Assembly (NCBI GenBank): GCA_947683425.1
Contig: CANTUQ010000083.1
Coordinates: forward strand, 2,693,001 to 2,757,000
DNA length: 64,000 nt
DNA from: Excoecaria cochinchinensis
Lineage: Eukaryota > Streptophyta > Magnoliopsida > Malpighiales > Euphorbiaceae
Direction of reading: 5' to 3'
Shown here: piece by piece, positions 46,776-58,522 of the stretch
Position numbering within the stretch: position 1 is the first letter of the stretch
Layout: every line of letters begins with the position of its first letter
Translations under genes and position numbers: made by a program
The notes under the pieces: model-generated
Seen by the model: the letters and a program-made list of their open reading frames with translations, nothing else
Database searches by the model: none
What the model was told of the DNA's origin: nothing

Positions 46776-47019
46776 TTCTCTCTATTTTTTTTATCTGTCA
46801 TTTTTAAGTAAAATCTAAATTCTATTTATCTGTTATTTTTAAATTTTCAATACAATTTAATTTAATTTTTTCAATTTAATTTTTTTTCATATAAATTAAC
46901 GAATTAAATTTAAGTTTGTGTATTAAAACACTCAATTTTTTCTTAAATTTAAGCCTGATTAATACTACTTAATTCCAATAAAAATAACAAAAGTGACAGA
47001 TAATAAAAAACGAATGAAG
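46776..47019. mobile_element. Stowaway MITE
   Basis: A 244-bp element has decayed ends (TTCTCTCTATTTTTTTTATCTGTCA against its complement near 47000-47019) and is flanked by TA on both sides (46774-46775, 47020-47021). It shares interior words with the MITE at 49227. Confidence 0.7.
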
Positions 47020-47469
47020 TACTAATTTACTGCAGCAACTTTCGAAGATGATTTGATAGAGAATTTATTTTTGCTGTGAATTGAAGGGACGAGATTATGC
47101 ATTACTCAAAGGTTGAGGAAACCAAGAGGAGCTTGATCACCAATGATGCTTGTCTGATTAAGAAAGAAAGAACCATTTTTATAGTTGTTAAAGAAAACGA
47201 GAAAACTCTGATAAACAATCCCATAGTTCTTCTCTTGATTTGAAAGCACCGAATACAGGATATTGAAATCCGACTCAAAATGTGGTTTACTTTACTTTAC
47301 TTTATACAATATTACCATAATAAAAATGTATACATGTGGCTATATACTTTCCTTTTTTTCATACTCACCCCTGCTGAATGCACAATTCTTCATTTTAACC
47401 CTGGCAATTTAAGCAACTAGTTTTATACATTTAGAAAGCCAAGTTGACATCGTCATTACTTATCATTTG
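47020..47469. other. No gene recognised
   Basis: This is ordinary AT-rich sequence of normal complexity. A short stretch at 47090-47160 looks coding-like but has no extended frame. Confidence 0.6.
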
Positions 47470-47477
47470 TTATGTTA

Positions 47478-49049
47478 GAGGTGTTCAAAAATGGGTTGGA
47501 TGGGTTACGATCGGTTTTCCATCCAATCCATCTAAAATTTTAAATGGGTTGAACCCAACCCAATCCAGGCGGGTTATAACTTAAACTTTTTATATTGGGT
47601 TGGTTGGTTTATTACTGGGTTACATGGATTATGTTAATTTTCTAACATATAAATTTTATATTATTTATATTTATATTTTTTAAGTATAAAATATTAATTT
47701 TATTCTTGTAAATATTTTTTTAAATAACACATGCATATTTCATTTTTTAAAAAAAATAAAAAAAAAATAATTCCGAAGAATAGCATGGTAAAAAAAATGA
47801 AAAAAATTAATTCCAAAGAATAGTGTGGTATATTTGGAAGGAGAACTGCTAATGAACTGTCATGCCAGAATTCGAAAGACTATCGGTGAAAGTTTTGTCA
47901 AAAAGTTATACCAATAAACTTTATACTTAATATTTATTAGAACATAGAGAATAACATTGCACTTTTTATTAAAAATTAGGAATAAAATTGTAGCTTAGGC
48001 TTGTTAAAATTAAAAACAAATCTAAGAAAAAGTTCAGTTATAAAAAATTTACATTTTACCATTTTCGTCCACTTTTTTTGTCAATTTACCCCTCAAACAT
48101 TTGACTTGCGACAATTTAAGGGTATGTGAGGGAATATTTCAAAATTTAGGTGCTTTTTTTTAACAGATTTTTTAAGGTTAATTTATTAGGTTATGTGAAA
48201 GAGATATAAGAAGGGTCTTAGAATTTTTAGTATGGTAATATTTTGCAATTTGCAAACGCGGCCTTTGTCAGTTGTATTTGCTATTTGACAGCTTGTGTTT
48301 ATCCATATATAGCTGTGCTGTCCATTTTTGGACGGACGATTTGTAATCATAATTATAATGAAAGAAAAAAAAAATAATTCCATCATCCGTTGATTAATTA
48401 GTTCAAAAGAAATTAACACACACACACATATATATATACATAGATATATCGATTTGAGTATGTATCATAATATAATTTATTTTTCTATGTGATTCAAAAA
48501 TTAATTTTCACTTTCAAAAATTTCCTTACATTATTTGGAGTGAATCCATATGTTAGGTTAATTTTTCGGAGGTCTATAGTATTTTTTTTCAAGCATGGTC
48601 AAAGTTTAGTCAATTGCCATTACTATTTAAATCGAACCGCGTCTTCTTTTTATTTTTGACTTTTGAGAGTCTATTTAAACTCAAATTATACCCTCGGATT
48701 TTTCATAAATTGTACTTTTAAATGGTCGAATAAAATATTTTTCGATACCATGTGGTATCGTTCACAAAAACTGAAATTTTGGAATATTATATGATAAGTA
48801 TACGAGTTTAAATATGTTAAATATTTTGATATAAATTTGTATTATATTTTGATATAAATGATAATTGGAGTTAACATTTAGATGGGTTAGTTGGCTGGGT
48901 TATATAATAACCCATAACCCATATAAATATTTTTTAAATTTTAAAATGGGTTATATGGGTTATAATAATCCATTAAAATTATAAAAAAAAAATGAGTTAG
49001 ACGGATTGAGTTAAACGGTTTGGATGAATTACACCATTTTTGAACACCC
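47478..49049. mobile_element. Complete non-autonomous hAT transposon
   Basis: This 1572-bp element begins GAGGTGTTCAAAAATGG and ends CCATTTTTGAACACCC, giving terminal inverted repeats with GTGTTCAAAAATGG identical. It is flanked by a perfect 8-bp target duplication TTATGTTA (47470-47477, 49050-49057). Subterminal regions carry repeated TGGGTTGGNTGGGTTA-like words and their complements (AACCCATATAA). No transposase ORF is visible. An 8-bp TSD with short TIRs is diagnostic of hAT. Confidence 0.92.
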
Positions 49050-49226
49050 TTATGTTATGTACTTTTAAATTTCTCTTCAATTGCATACACTTTATAAAAG
49101 CGAGAAAGTGGATACATAATATAATAATTATGTGCAATTATACCCTCTGCCTCTGCCATAATTATTTGTCAAGTAATCATTAATTGAGTGAAGACAGAAA
49201 ACACAGATGTTTGATGATGTTTAATA

Positions 49227-49485
49227 CTCCCTCCATTTTTTTTATAATTGTTATTTTCACTAAAATTAAAAAATATTAATTAGTTTTAAATTTAGAAAAA
49301 AATTGAGTGATTCAATATATATTAAGTAATTTAATGTAAAAAAATGAATCTAATTGGTCAATTTTTATTGAAAATGAAAATTAAAATGAAAAAAGAAAGT
49401 TAAATTATATTAGAAATTTAAAAGTGACAGATAAATAAAATTTGAATTTTACTCAAAAGTGACAAATAATAAAGAACGGAGGGAG
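49227..49485. mobile_element. Stowaway MITE, well preserved ends
   Basis: This 259-bp element starts CTCCCTCCATTTTTTTT and ends AACGGAGGGAG. It has TA on both sides (49225-49226, 49486-49487). CTCCCTCC ends and the TA target are the Stowaway (Tc1/mariner) signature. Confidence 0.93.
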
Positions 49486-49581
49486 TACTACTTACTAATT
49501 ATACTAATAATCAACTTGGTCCAATTCCCAAGTCTTGGAGTGGTTACATTTTATAAATAAGTCCAGTTGTGAATGCAATGA

Positions 49582-51230
49582 ATGTTCTTTGGCGGGATGT
49601 TTTTGGTTTGATGCAATTTTATTTTTATGCTTAGTTAATTTTAATTCTGCTATTCTTTTTATTTTATTTTATGTGTTATTTTTATTATTTTCATAAGAAT
49701 TAAATAATATTAATTAGATTTAAATTTAAAATAAAATTAAGTGATTTAATGTACAAATTTAAATTTAATTAATTAAAATCGAATTTAAATTTTGTCCAAA
49801 AGTAACATATAAAATGAAATTAGAAAAGTACATTAGTAATTTATAATGGAAGAGTAATAATAATTAATGGAAAACGCAAAGTTTTGATTTCTGATTCTAT
49901 TCATTATCCAGGAGCAATGCTGAAATTAATATATTACCATCTTTTCTTTTAATAATCACATTATTAAATTAATTGTTTGATTTATACTATTAATTATTAT
50001 TATTTTATTTTTGGATTATATAGATGTGGCCTGATTTGAAAAGGAAAGCAAAAGAAGGAGGATTAAATACGATTAAAACATATGTATTTTGAAATGCTCA
50101 TGAATCAATTTATCATCAGTATCATTTCAGTGCCAATTTTAATCCGGTTCGATTCATCAAGACTATTTAAGCCGAAGGACTATATATTGTTCTTCGAATT
50201 GAACCTTATGTTTGTGCTGAATCAAATTACAGGTAATTAAATTAATTAATACCTATATTACATTATTAGTATTTTTTAAAAACAACCATTAATTTTTTTT
50301 TCTTCAAATTAAAGGGTTGCCTGTGTAGCTACATAACCGGCCTGAAATAGAGTTACGTACCCTAAACAATGTGTTCATGAATGAGATGAAAAATTTCACA
50401 ACATGATGAAACAAGAACAACTCTTTGCCTTCCAAGGAGGTCCAATTATCCTTTTTCAGGTAATTAATTAATTAATTAATATCATATTTTTTTTATTGAT
50501 TAAATTATTATTATTATTATTGGTGTGATTAAATTTTGAAAATAGATTGAGAATAAGTAAGATAATGTGATGTCTAAATATGGAGTTGTTGAAAAGACAT
50601 GCATTAAGTAGTGTGCAAACATGGTTGAATTTCTTGACATCAGAGTTCCTTGAATAATGGTGGCAAAGACTCTTTGAGAACTGCTGAGGATCTTGCTTTT
50701 ACTGTTACTGGATTCTTCCAAACCGAGGAAACTTTCCAAAATTACTGCATGGTTAGCGTTTAATAATTAATATTTTTATTTTGTAATTATTCAATTAAAA
50801 ATAATTATATATGAATGTTTTTTAATTCAATTTCAGTATCATGATGGTACTAATTTTGGAAGAACAACTGATGGTCCATACATCACTACCACATATGATT
50901 ATGATGCAACTCTCAATGAATATGGTAAATATAATTATTTTTTTTAATTAATTAGAAATCTTGTAATTCTTTAACTGATTATAATTTAAATTACTAAAAG
51001 GGGATTTGAATCAACCAAAATATGGGCATTTGAAGCAACTTCATGATGTTCTGCACGCTATTGAAGATCCTCTCACTAATTGCAACATCTCCCAAATTGA
51101 CTTTGGCAATTCTGTATAAGGTAATTAAATTTTATTTTAACTAATTAATTAATTTAATTGACGTATGATGAATTTGAAAATTTAATAATTAATTATTATA
51201 ATTTTCAGGACACTATCTTTGTCATCAAAC
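49582..51230 (+). pseudogene. Beta-galactosidase 5'-half pseudogene (copy E)
   Basis: It matches exons 1 to 7 and the first bases of exon 8 of the intact gene. Exon 1 (49582-49920) is split by a MITE. Exon 2 (50024-50233) has TGG to TGA and CAA to TAA changes. Exon 3 (about 50315-50459) ends at a short 87-bp intron. Exon 4 (from 50544) runs directly into the middle of exon 5 at about 50650, deleting the region that holds the catalytic nucleophile motif TENWTGWF. Exons 6 (50837) and 7 (51001) follow. Homology ends at about 51230. This is the mirror image of copies B-D, which keep only the 3' half. Confidence 0.9.
49653..49828. mobile_element. Stowaway-like MITE in exon 1 of copy E
   Basis: A 176-bp insertion is flanked by TA (49651-49652, 49829-49830). 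The intact gene has the single site GCTACATTAG at the same point, which proves the boundaries. The interior resembles the MITE at 49227. The terminal repeats are badly decayed. Confidence 0.8.
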
Positions 51231-52943
51231 TATTTTTTAATTAACTAAATCGATGAATTTAATTTTTATTTTTAATATTTTTTATTTAAACTTTTGAGTA
51301 TCGATTAATTTTTAATTTATAATCATTATAATCAATCAGTTCATATTTATATTATTTTTTATTTTTTTATTTATAAAAAATAATAATTTAAAATATATTT
51401 AAATTATATATAATCTATTGAAGGAATCACATAAGTACAAATTGGTGAAAGCTTATTGTATAAAATAACAAACTTTATATATAGGTAAAAAGTCTGTATG
51501 CAGCTCCAAGTAAACAAAATATCAGCTTGAAGAAGTTCAAGCATAAAAAAAACACCACAAAAATGTCCCTATCATGTTATAGTGTATTCACTAATCACTA
51601 TCATCCAACTGATGAGTTTCTTGGTCAGTTTGAGCATCAATTTGAGAATATGCTCTATTATGTTATGCAGTTTCTCATTGAGCTTATGAATCAATTTATA
51701 CAAAAATGCAGAAAGTATGAAACCAACTACTAAAACTAAGTCATTTACGGCATTTTACATCTTAAAACATGAGTAGTTACATGCTATAAAAATGAAAAAG
51801 TCAATGGAAACAATTAAAAATAAAACTTTTAATAAAACTTTCAAAGAACTCAGAGCCTGAAACATTGTCAACAGCTAGCGGAATGATAAATCTAAATACC
51901 ATGATTAGCATGTATGGCAGCAAAACACGGCTCAAGGAAAAGAAACATTAAATTGATATAGTTCTATCTGATTAACACGACTGATATTTTCTTTCATGCC
52001 CTGATCATGCATGCATATGCACATGTTTGAGGCTGCAAGCAGCTGAGCAAACACAATCTAAAGAGATAAGTGTTGGCACAAGCCCATTCACTGATCCATA
52101 TGATAATCAACCCCACCTACCAAAGTCTTTAATGGGAAAAAAAAATTAACACTCATTGTTTCAACTCAAGATCATAATTCCCTCTCAGAAGGACAAACAG
52201 GTCATTCCTTTTATACCATAAATTGGTATCTACTTGAAGTAAATGATACTTCATTATTCCACTATGGATTGACCCGTTAAACATGGATTTAAGCTGTGAA
52301 GGATGGTGGAGACTGGCAACCACAATCATCAGCACCCTACAACACCTATCAAGATATTCCAAACATGCATATATTTTTGAGGAAACTGTACAATTTTCAT
52401 TTTCTTTACTTCACAAAACTGCATGCTAATTCTTTTTATTTCACCAGGTATGATTTTATGCCAGAAAGCAAGACTTCAATTATATCTATCCCTCCATGTC
52501 ATAAATATGAAAAATCAACAAATATACAGTCTCAAGTTCAAATGACCAAGCCCAAATGCCATAAACAATGTGTCTCGTGGCGTGTCTTCTCTTCACACAT
52601 TTTCAATTCAACGAGTTTTTTCAATTGTTTGTTCTAAGATCAGGGCATATTCATATATCTAGTCACTTGGTGATATTTGAGTTATTGACAATTCTAGCCG
52701 ACGTTGAGATTCCTCCAGCATTGCATGCCAGAAAATTCGATACAAATTTTTTTCTTTAATATTTGCTTTCATTCTGTCATTCATTTTGGTGATTTATAAG
52801 TTATGGGAAAATATTTAAAACAAGGATATAAATATATTAGCGAGGTACCAACAAGGTTTCACAAAATTAAACTGCAATAAACAAGATAAAAGGTCAACAA
52901 TGCAGCACAAAAAGAAAGGGAATGGAAGTTAGAAGAAGTGTAC
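51231..52943. other. Non-coding region between copy E and SART3 remnant
   Basis: No gene is recognised. 51526-51780 is repeated at 63682-63915 (shared start AAGAAGTTCAAGCATAAAAA). 51240-51480 is very AT-rich. Confidence 0.6.
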
Positions 52944-55900
52944 CTCTGAGCCGTTTTCCATAAACCTTTTACTGTAGCATCTCTTCTAGATGGACCGAGA
53001 TTCATCTATGTTACCAAGTTCAATTTCCATTGCTATGTAACCTTCCTAGGCTTCCAACATTGAACAGCTGCAGAAAGCAAAGAAAACATCATACAATGCA
53101 ATAAGAAGAAGGATTTACATAAGAAAAACCTGAAAAATATTCAATAAATAGAGAAAATGACCCAAATCAGTTATATACAAACCTGATCTTTAGCAAGCTC
53201 TCCCAAACTCCACGGGCTGCCACTAAATCTTTTCCTAAATTCAGCTCTAAGCGAGCCCAATATGCATGAAGGCACAGCAAACCTTCTGTGCCCCTAGTTG
53301 TGGTGATAAGTAATCTGATGCATACTGGAATCGTAATAACACATAGGTGTAAAAAAACAAATGCTAGCATGTTCACCTTTTCCTGAAGTCATACAAAGAT
53401 TACAAACTACAGAAAAATCATAGATACAAGTTAACTTAAAACCTGGAGGGAACATATCTCTTCTATGATGTATAGATTAGACTCAAAATCATGCATAGAT
53501 CTTAAAGACTTATGATGTAAACAAAATAATATGAACCTGAAGGGTTTGCCTTATTAATGAGTAATCCAAGATGCCCTCTGCTTCACTACCAAATGAAAAT
53601 CTTCGCCTCAAACCGTCTATCCGTGTGAGAAATACACCCAAGTACTAAAACCAAAAAGATTTTATTCAAAAGTTAAGAGGCATATGATGCAAATCAAGAA
53701 GAAAATTGAACACAGAATGCACGAACTGTGCAAAGTAATTAGAAAAACAGAGTTTTACCTCCTCAGTTGTTGAGAAAGTGCACTGCAAGGATTGTTCAAA
53801 GACCTGAAATCAATGAACAAAATCCGTCACTAAATTAAATGCACCATATAATCAAATGCCTCTAAAGAAAAGGTTGTGAGTTCAATCTCCCTTCTCTAGG
53901 TTATCAAACAAGTTGTGTGCTGATTTGAGATGAACAAGAAGATGAAATGGGAGAAGAAAAGCAATTGAATAACCTGGAGGCCAGGTGTGGAGTGCATAGT
54001 TTAAAGAAATGCCAAAACTTAGAGAAAATGATAGTTTAAAATGGTGCTACATTTCTATCATACAAATAGAAAATGATTTCTTTTGTTAGAAAAATAACCC
54101 ACAACTTGTTGTCCCGTAATAATTTTGATAGTAATACTACAATTACAAACTATTTACATATTGCTGGATTTCTAGATACATAGTATACTCTGTATGTATG
54201 TATAGATGTTGTAGCTTTGTATGAACTAGAAAATGCTTTGGCCCGAGCAATAAAATTAGCCTTATAATCTTTCACATAATAAATGTCAAATCATTATACC
54301 GAACACTAATTGAGAAGAAAAAAACAATGCTTGGAAACAAAGGGTAACTGAAGCATACAGCAGATATCTCCTGTTCAGAAGCAAGGACACGTTCCAAGGC
54401 AAGAAAATATCTAACCCACAGCTCTCCAACCAAGGGACAATTTTTTGTGGCCTTGATGTAAGCATCTCTGACAATATTTAATTGCACTCAAATCTCCTTT
54501 ATTGTATTTTTCTATATAAATTAATAAAAATATCTATGAACAATAATTTATTTAATTTATAATTATTTTTAAAATTTTGAAATTATTATATCATTTTTTT
54601 AATTCTTGTAGAAAAATGATAGGTCTATTTAAAGATAAATGAAGAGAGTATTGTACAGAAAAAATATAATTTCATTTTTTTTAATTCTTATTTTTCTATG
54701 CTGTACACTTGAGGGTATCCTCTAGAATGCTATAGAAATTTTTGTTGGATAAGAGTACAAAAGTGTATCATATTATCATGGCAGGACTACTATAACAGTT
54801 TACAGAAGAAATATCAGAAAATGCAAAAGTGGGCACTATAGGACTAACAAGAACTGAGGTATAGGCGCAAATGGATGAAATCAAAACCATATCCTAGAAT
54901 ATCAAAATTGAATCTAACATTCTATTGTTAACGAACATGTTCTGAATATCCTTGCAGTTCTATATTGAGAATGCATTTTGTTATTCAATGTTTTTTTTTT
55001 TCCAATGAGACAATCAGAAATTATTCTTTTAATTCTTGTGAAAAATGATAGGTCTATTTGAAGATAAATGGCAAGAGTATTGTAGGGAAAAAATATAATT
55101 CCATTTGTATACTAAATTAACGTATTTACGTGATAAAAGTGAATTAACATAATTGAGCATCAACAAAGTAACACTTGGAGGATGATATTTGCAATCGCAT
55201 CCATGGGTAGTCCATTAAGATAAGGCTTATAAGTTATATTTGAACACTCTAATTTTGAGAATGTATATGTATATATATTAAAATTGATGATAAAATACAA
55301 AATAATTATTCTTATCCTTTTATAATAAGATAAAATCATGTTAGAATCAGCAGTCCAAAATCGAGTTTTGTTGAAATTTAATTTATCCTAACATTATTAT
55401 GTATTTTTTTTGTCAAAAAAATATAAAGGAAAGAGCAATAAGAATTTGACAAGTGGCATAGCTGTCATTTTTTTGTCAAAATAGCTATCAACCATTGATA
55501 TAAGTTTTGTCATTTTTTTTTCTTTCATATAATTTGTGGTTTTCTTATGAAATAATAATAATAACAATAATTTGTCTTTGTTTCGATATTTGGTGGAAAC
55601 ACAAACATTAGCGTCAAAAAGGCTCATCAGATGTGACAAATCAATTTTATATTCATGTTTTTTCTTGCTAATGAAAAATAGTGGCTTATGTTTTTAGGGC
55701 TTTTAATTAGGTAGTCTTATGTCATACACAGTCAAGCTCTCCAAAATATTATGTGACTTTTATGTGTGGAAATGGACATACCTAAGCCTGAATAAGTATT
55801 TGTAATTATTCAAGACACACACAAGACTAAATCCTTTCTTACTAGAACTATGTCAAATGAATCAACAATATAATGTCCTCACAGGGACAACATCTATATC

Positions 55901-57364
55901 ACAAAATGTAGATTATCAATGCTCCAACTTTTGGAATTATGCATCTTTCTTTAATTAAGAATCAATCCTCATATTTAAAGCTAAATATGGTATATGTTGA
56001 TACAAAGTCTTGAAGGCACTGTGTTTACCATTGAAAAGTTATTCGATCATTCATATGAAATCAATAAATGGAACTCACCAGATAATCAAACACTCCCCGC
56101 TCACACAGCTTCTCAACCACAGAAAAAGCTTCAGGCCTGAAAATTCCAAGAAGGAAAATCTTGATGAATCAGTTCAACAGCAAAAGAAACAATAAAAAAA
56201 CAGGGGAAAGAAGGAAAGAAAGAAAAAAACAGCCTTTATTACATGCATCACTTTCTATACAACAAAATAACAAAATTAGTCTAATAAAACCAGAAGCCCA
56301 ATTAAGCTTAATTCATAGATCTTTTTTTTTTCCCTTTTAACCATCCCAAAAGCGAGCCAATCTGTTGAATTTTTTTATTTAATTCATAGCATATGTGTTT
56401 GCATATAGATCTTTACTTTATTATGAGGCAAAACGTCTTGAAACAAAATGGAACCTTTCTAAGTATCTCATTCACTTTTTTCGTTTCCATAAACTATGCA
56501 ACATTGCCACAAAGACATACACCTGAAAAATCAAAAGCCTACTCAACAGTTCTACATGCTTTAGAAATAAATTTGCAGCAGGATATATCTGGAATTATAG
56601 GCATCTCAAGCAAAAAATAAATAAATAAATAAATCATAAACACGGATGCTATGAAACAAATCCTCTCCCTATTCCCAGCACAAAATTCTCAAAAAGAAAA
56701 AGCAGAGATCAACACTAACTACTAGCAAAACAAATTGGCAGATAGATATAAGTACCCAGTTAAATGAGAAGCTTCATCTTTAGCCCACTCCTGCAACATT
56801 GCCGGGGTCAAAGGAAATATGCTGCTCGTAGCGTCCCTTGCTTGCCTCAGCTTCTCTATCTCCCCCATTTTCCTCAACAGCTTTATGTACTGTACTGTAT
56901 ATAACAAAAAACAAGCATAAAAAGGCAATATATACATCTTGAACTTGTAAAAACCCACTAAACAAATCACTGAACTAGCTAATTTCTTTTCACAATTTAA
57001 AAGTCCACATCAATTGATAATACAAGAAATTTGAAAAACAAAAATCGAATATATCAGAGCGACTCTCTATCCAGAGAAACAGAAGAAAGTATATACACAG
57101 ATAAAGAAAATAAGTATTACTTGCACATGAGCGTCATAGTTGGAGGGATTAGTGGAGAGCTCGGTTTCGAAGGTTTTAAGTTCCTCATTCAGCTGTGACT
57201 CGACCTCCGCCGAGTCGGCTTCGGAATCCTCAGACAAATAGGAAGGAGGAGGGGTTTTAGAGTTTTGGAGATTGTCACTATTAGTATTATCCAACCCTTC
57301 TAGGATTTGGGTTTGGGTTTGAGTCAGCAAAATGGAATCCAGCCAATTTGCGGACTCTTTTATC
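52944..57364 (-). pseudogene. SART3/EMB140-like HAT-repeat splicing factor pseudogene
   Basis: Exons read on the minus strand. E1 (57121-57364) is acidic (YLSEDSEADSAEVESQLNEE ... YDAHVQ) but has ATA where the start codon is expected. E2 is 56756-56889 (YIKLLRKMGEIEKLRQARDA). E3 is 56079-56136 (PEAFSVVEKLCERGVFDYL). E4 is 54359-54473 (KNCPLVGELWVRYFLALERV). E5 is 53759-53803 and E6 is 53537-53644 (YLGVFLTRIDGLRRRFSFG). E7 is 53183 to about 53320 (HAYWARLELNLGKDLVAARG, with a one-base shift). E8 is 52944-53067 (GYIAMEIELGNIDESRSI) with Trp and Tyr codons changed to stops. SART3 proteins use HAT repeats to recycle U4/U6 snRNPs. Exons between E3 and E4 and the C-terminal RRM region are missing. 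Splice sites are mostly intact, so the loss is fairly recent. Confidence 0.85.
54478..55625. repeat. Array-type repeat DNA inserted in the SART3-like gene
   Basis: 54478-54690 and 55023-55170 both match 43130-43414, and 55490-55625 matches 46567-46700. This block starts right at the 5' edge of exon E4 and replaces the missing middle exons. No gene is seen. Confidence 0.8.
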
Positions 57365-57629
57365 TATTTGGTTTTTTTTTTTTAAAAAAAATTGGTTTAA
57401 TAATATGTAATTTCCTAATGAGTTTGTAAATTAAGAGTTGCAATTTAATATCATCACTGCTTTATTTTTATTTTTAAGTGCTTTAATTACAATAATAAAT
57501 GGAATTAAACATAAAATAGAATATATTTATTAGTAAAATACTGAGATAATCTTTGAATTAGAACTTTCTGTTAAGATTACATATCTAATAAAATCTATAA
57601 ATATTTTAAAATTCTGATTACTTTTTCAC

Positions 57630-57638
57630 TATAAATAC
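57630..57638 (+). promoter_or_regulatory. TATA box of the intact beta-galactosidase
   Basis: TATAAATA preceded by CAC lies 48-56 bp before the ATG, giving a short leader of roughly 20-25 bases. The 5' ends of this gene and the SART3-like gene are about 320 bp apart and point away from each other, so they would share one intergenic region. Confidence 0.6.
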
Positions 57639-57685
57639 GTATTCTGATTTATCATCTCAATAGAAACAAGAAGAAAACAAAAAGA

Positions 57686-58463
57686 ATGGGTTCCTCAAGT
57701 TTTTGGTTTTATGCAATTTTATTTTCATGTTTCGTTAGTTTCAATTATGCTACATTAGTAACTCATGATGGAAGAGCAATAATGATTGATGGAAAACGCA
57801 GAGTTTTGGTTTCTGGTTCTATTCATTATCCAAGAAGCACTGCTGAGGTTAATATATCACCCTCTTTTCTTTTGATCCTCTTCTCTTTTGATAATCGCAT
57901 TAATAAATTAATTGTTTGGTTTATAATATTAACTATTATTATTATTTTATTTTTGGATTATATAGATGTGGCCTGATTTGATAAGGAAAGCAAAAGAAGG
58001 AGGATTAGATGCAATTGAAACATATGTATTTTGGAACGCTCATGAACCGATTTATCGTCAATATGATTTTAGTGCCAATCTTGATCTGATTCGATTCATC
58101 AAAACTATTCAAGCCGAAGGATTATATGCTGTTCTTCGTATTGGACCTTATGTTTGTGCTGAATGGAATTACGGGTAATTAAATTAATTAATATATATAT
58201 TACATTATTAGTATTTTTTAAAACAACAATTCATTTTTTTTTTTGTGTTTTTCTTTAAATTAGGGGGCTGCCTGTATGGTTACATAATTTGCCTGGAATA
58301 CAGTTACGTACCGCCAATAATGTGTTCATGAATGAGATGCAAAATTTCACAACATTGATTGTTGATATGATGAAACAAGAACAACTCTTTGCCTCACAAG
58401 GAGGTCCAATTATTCTTTCTCAGGTAATTAATTAATTAATATCACATTTTATAATTGATTAAA

Positions 58464-58522
<59 letters not shown>

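Noticed and set aside
51527..52759. Short ORFs between copy E and the SART3 remnant
   Set aside because: No conserved motif or exon structure; one falls in a sequence repeated at 63682 with the frame not kept.
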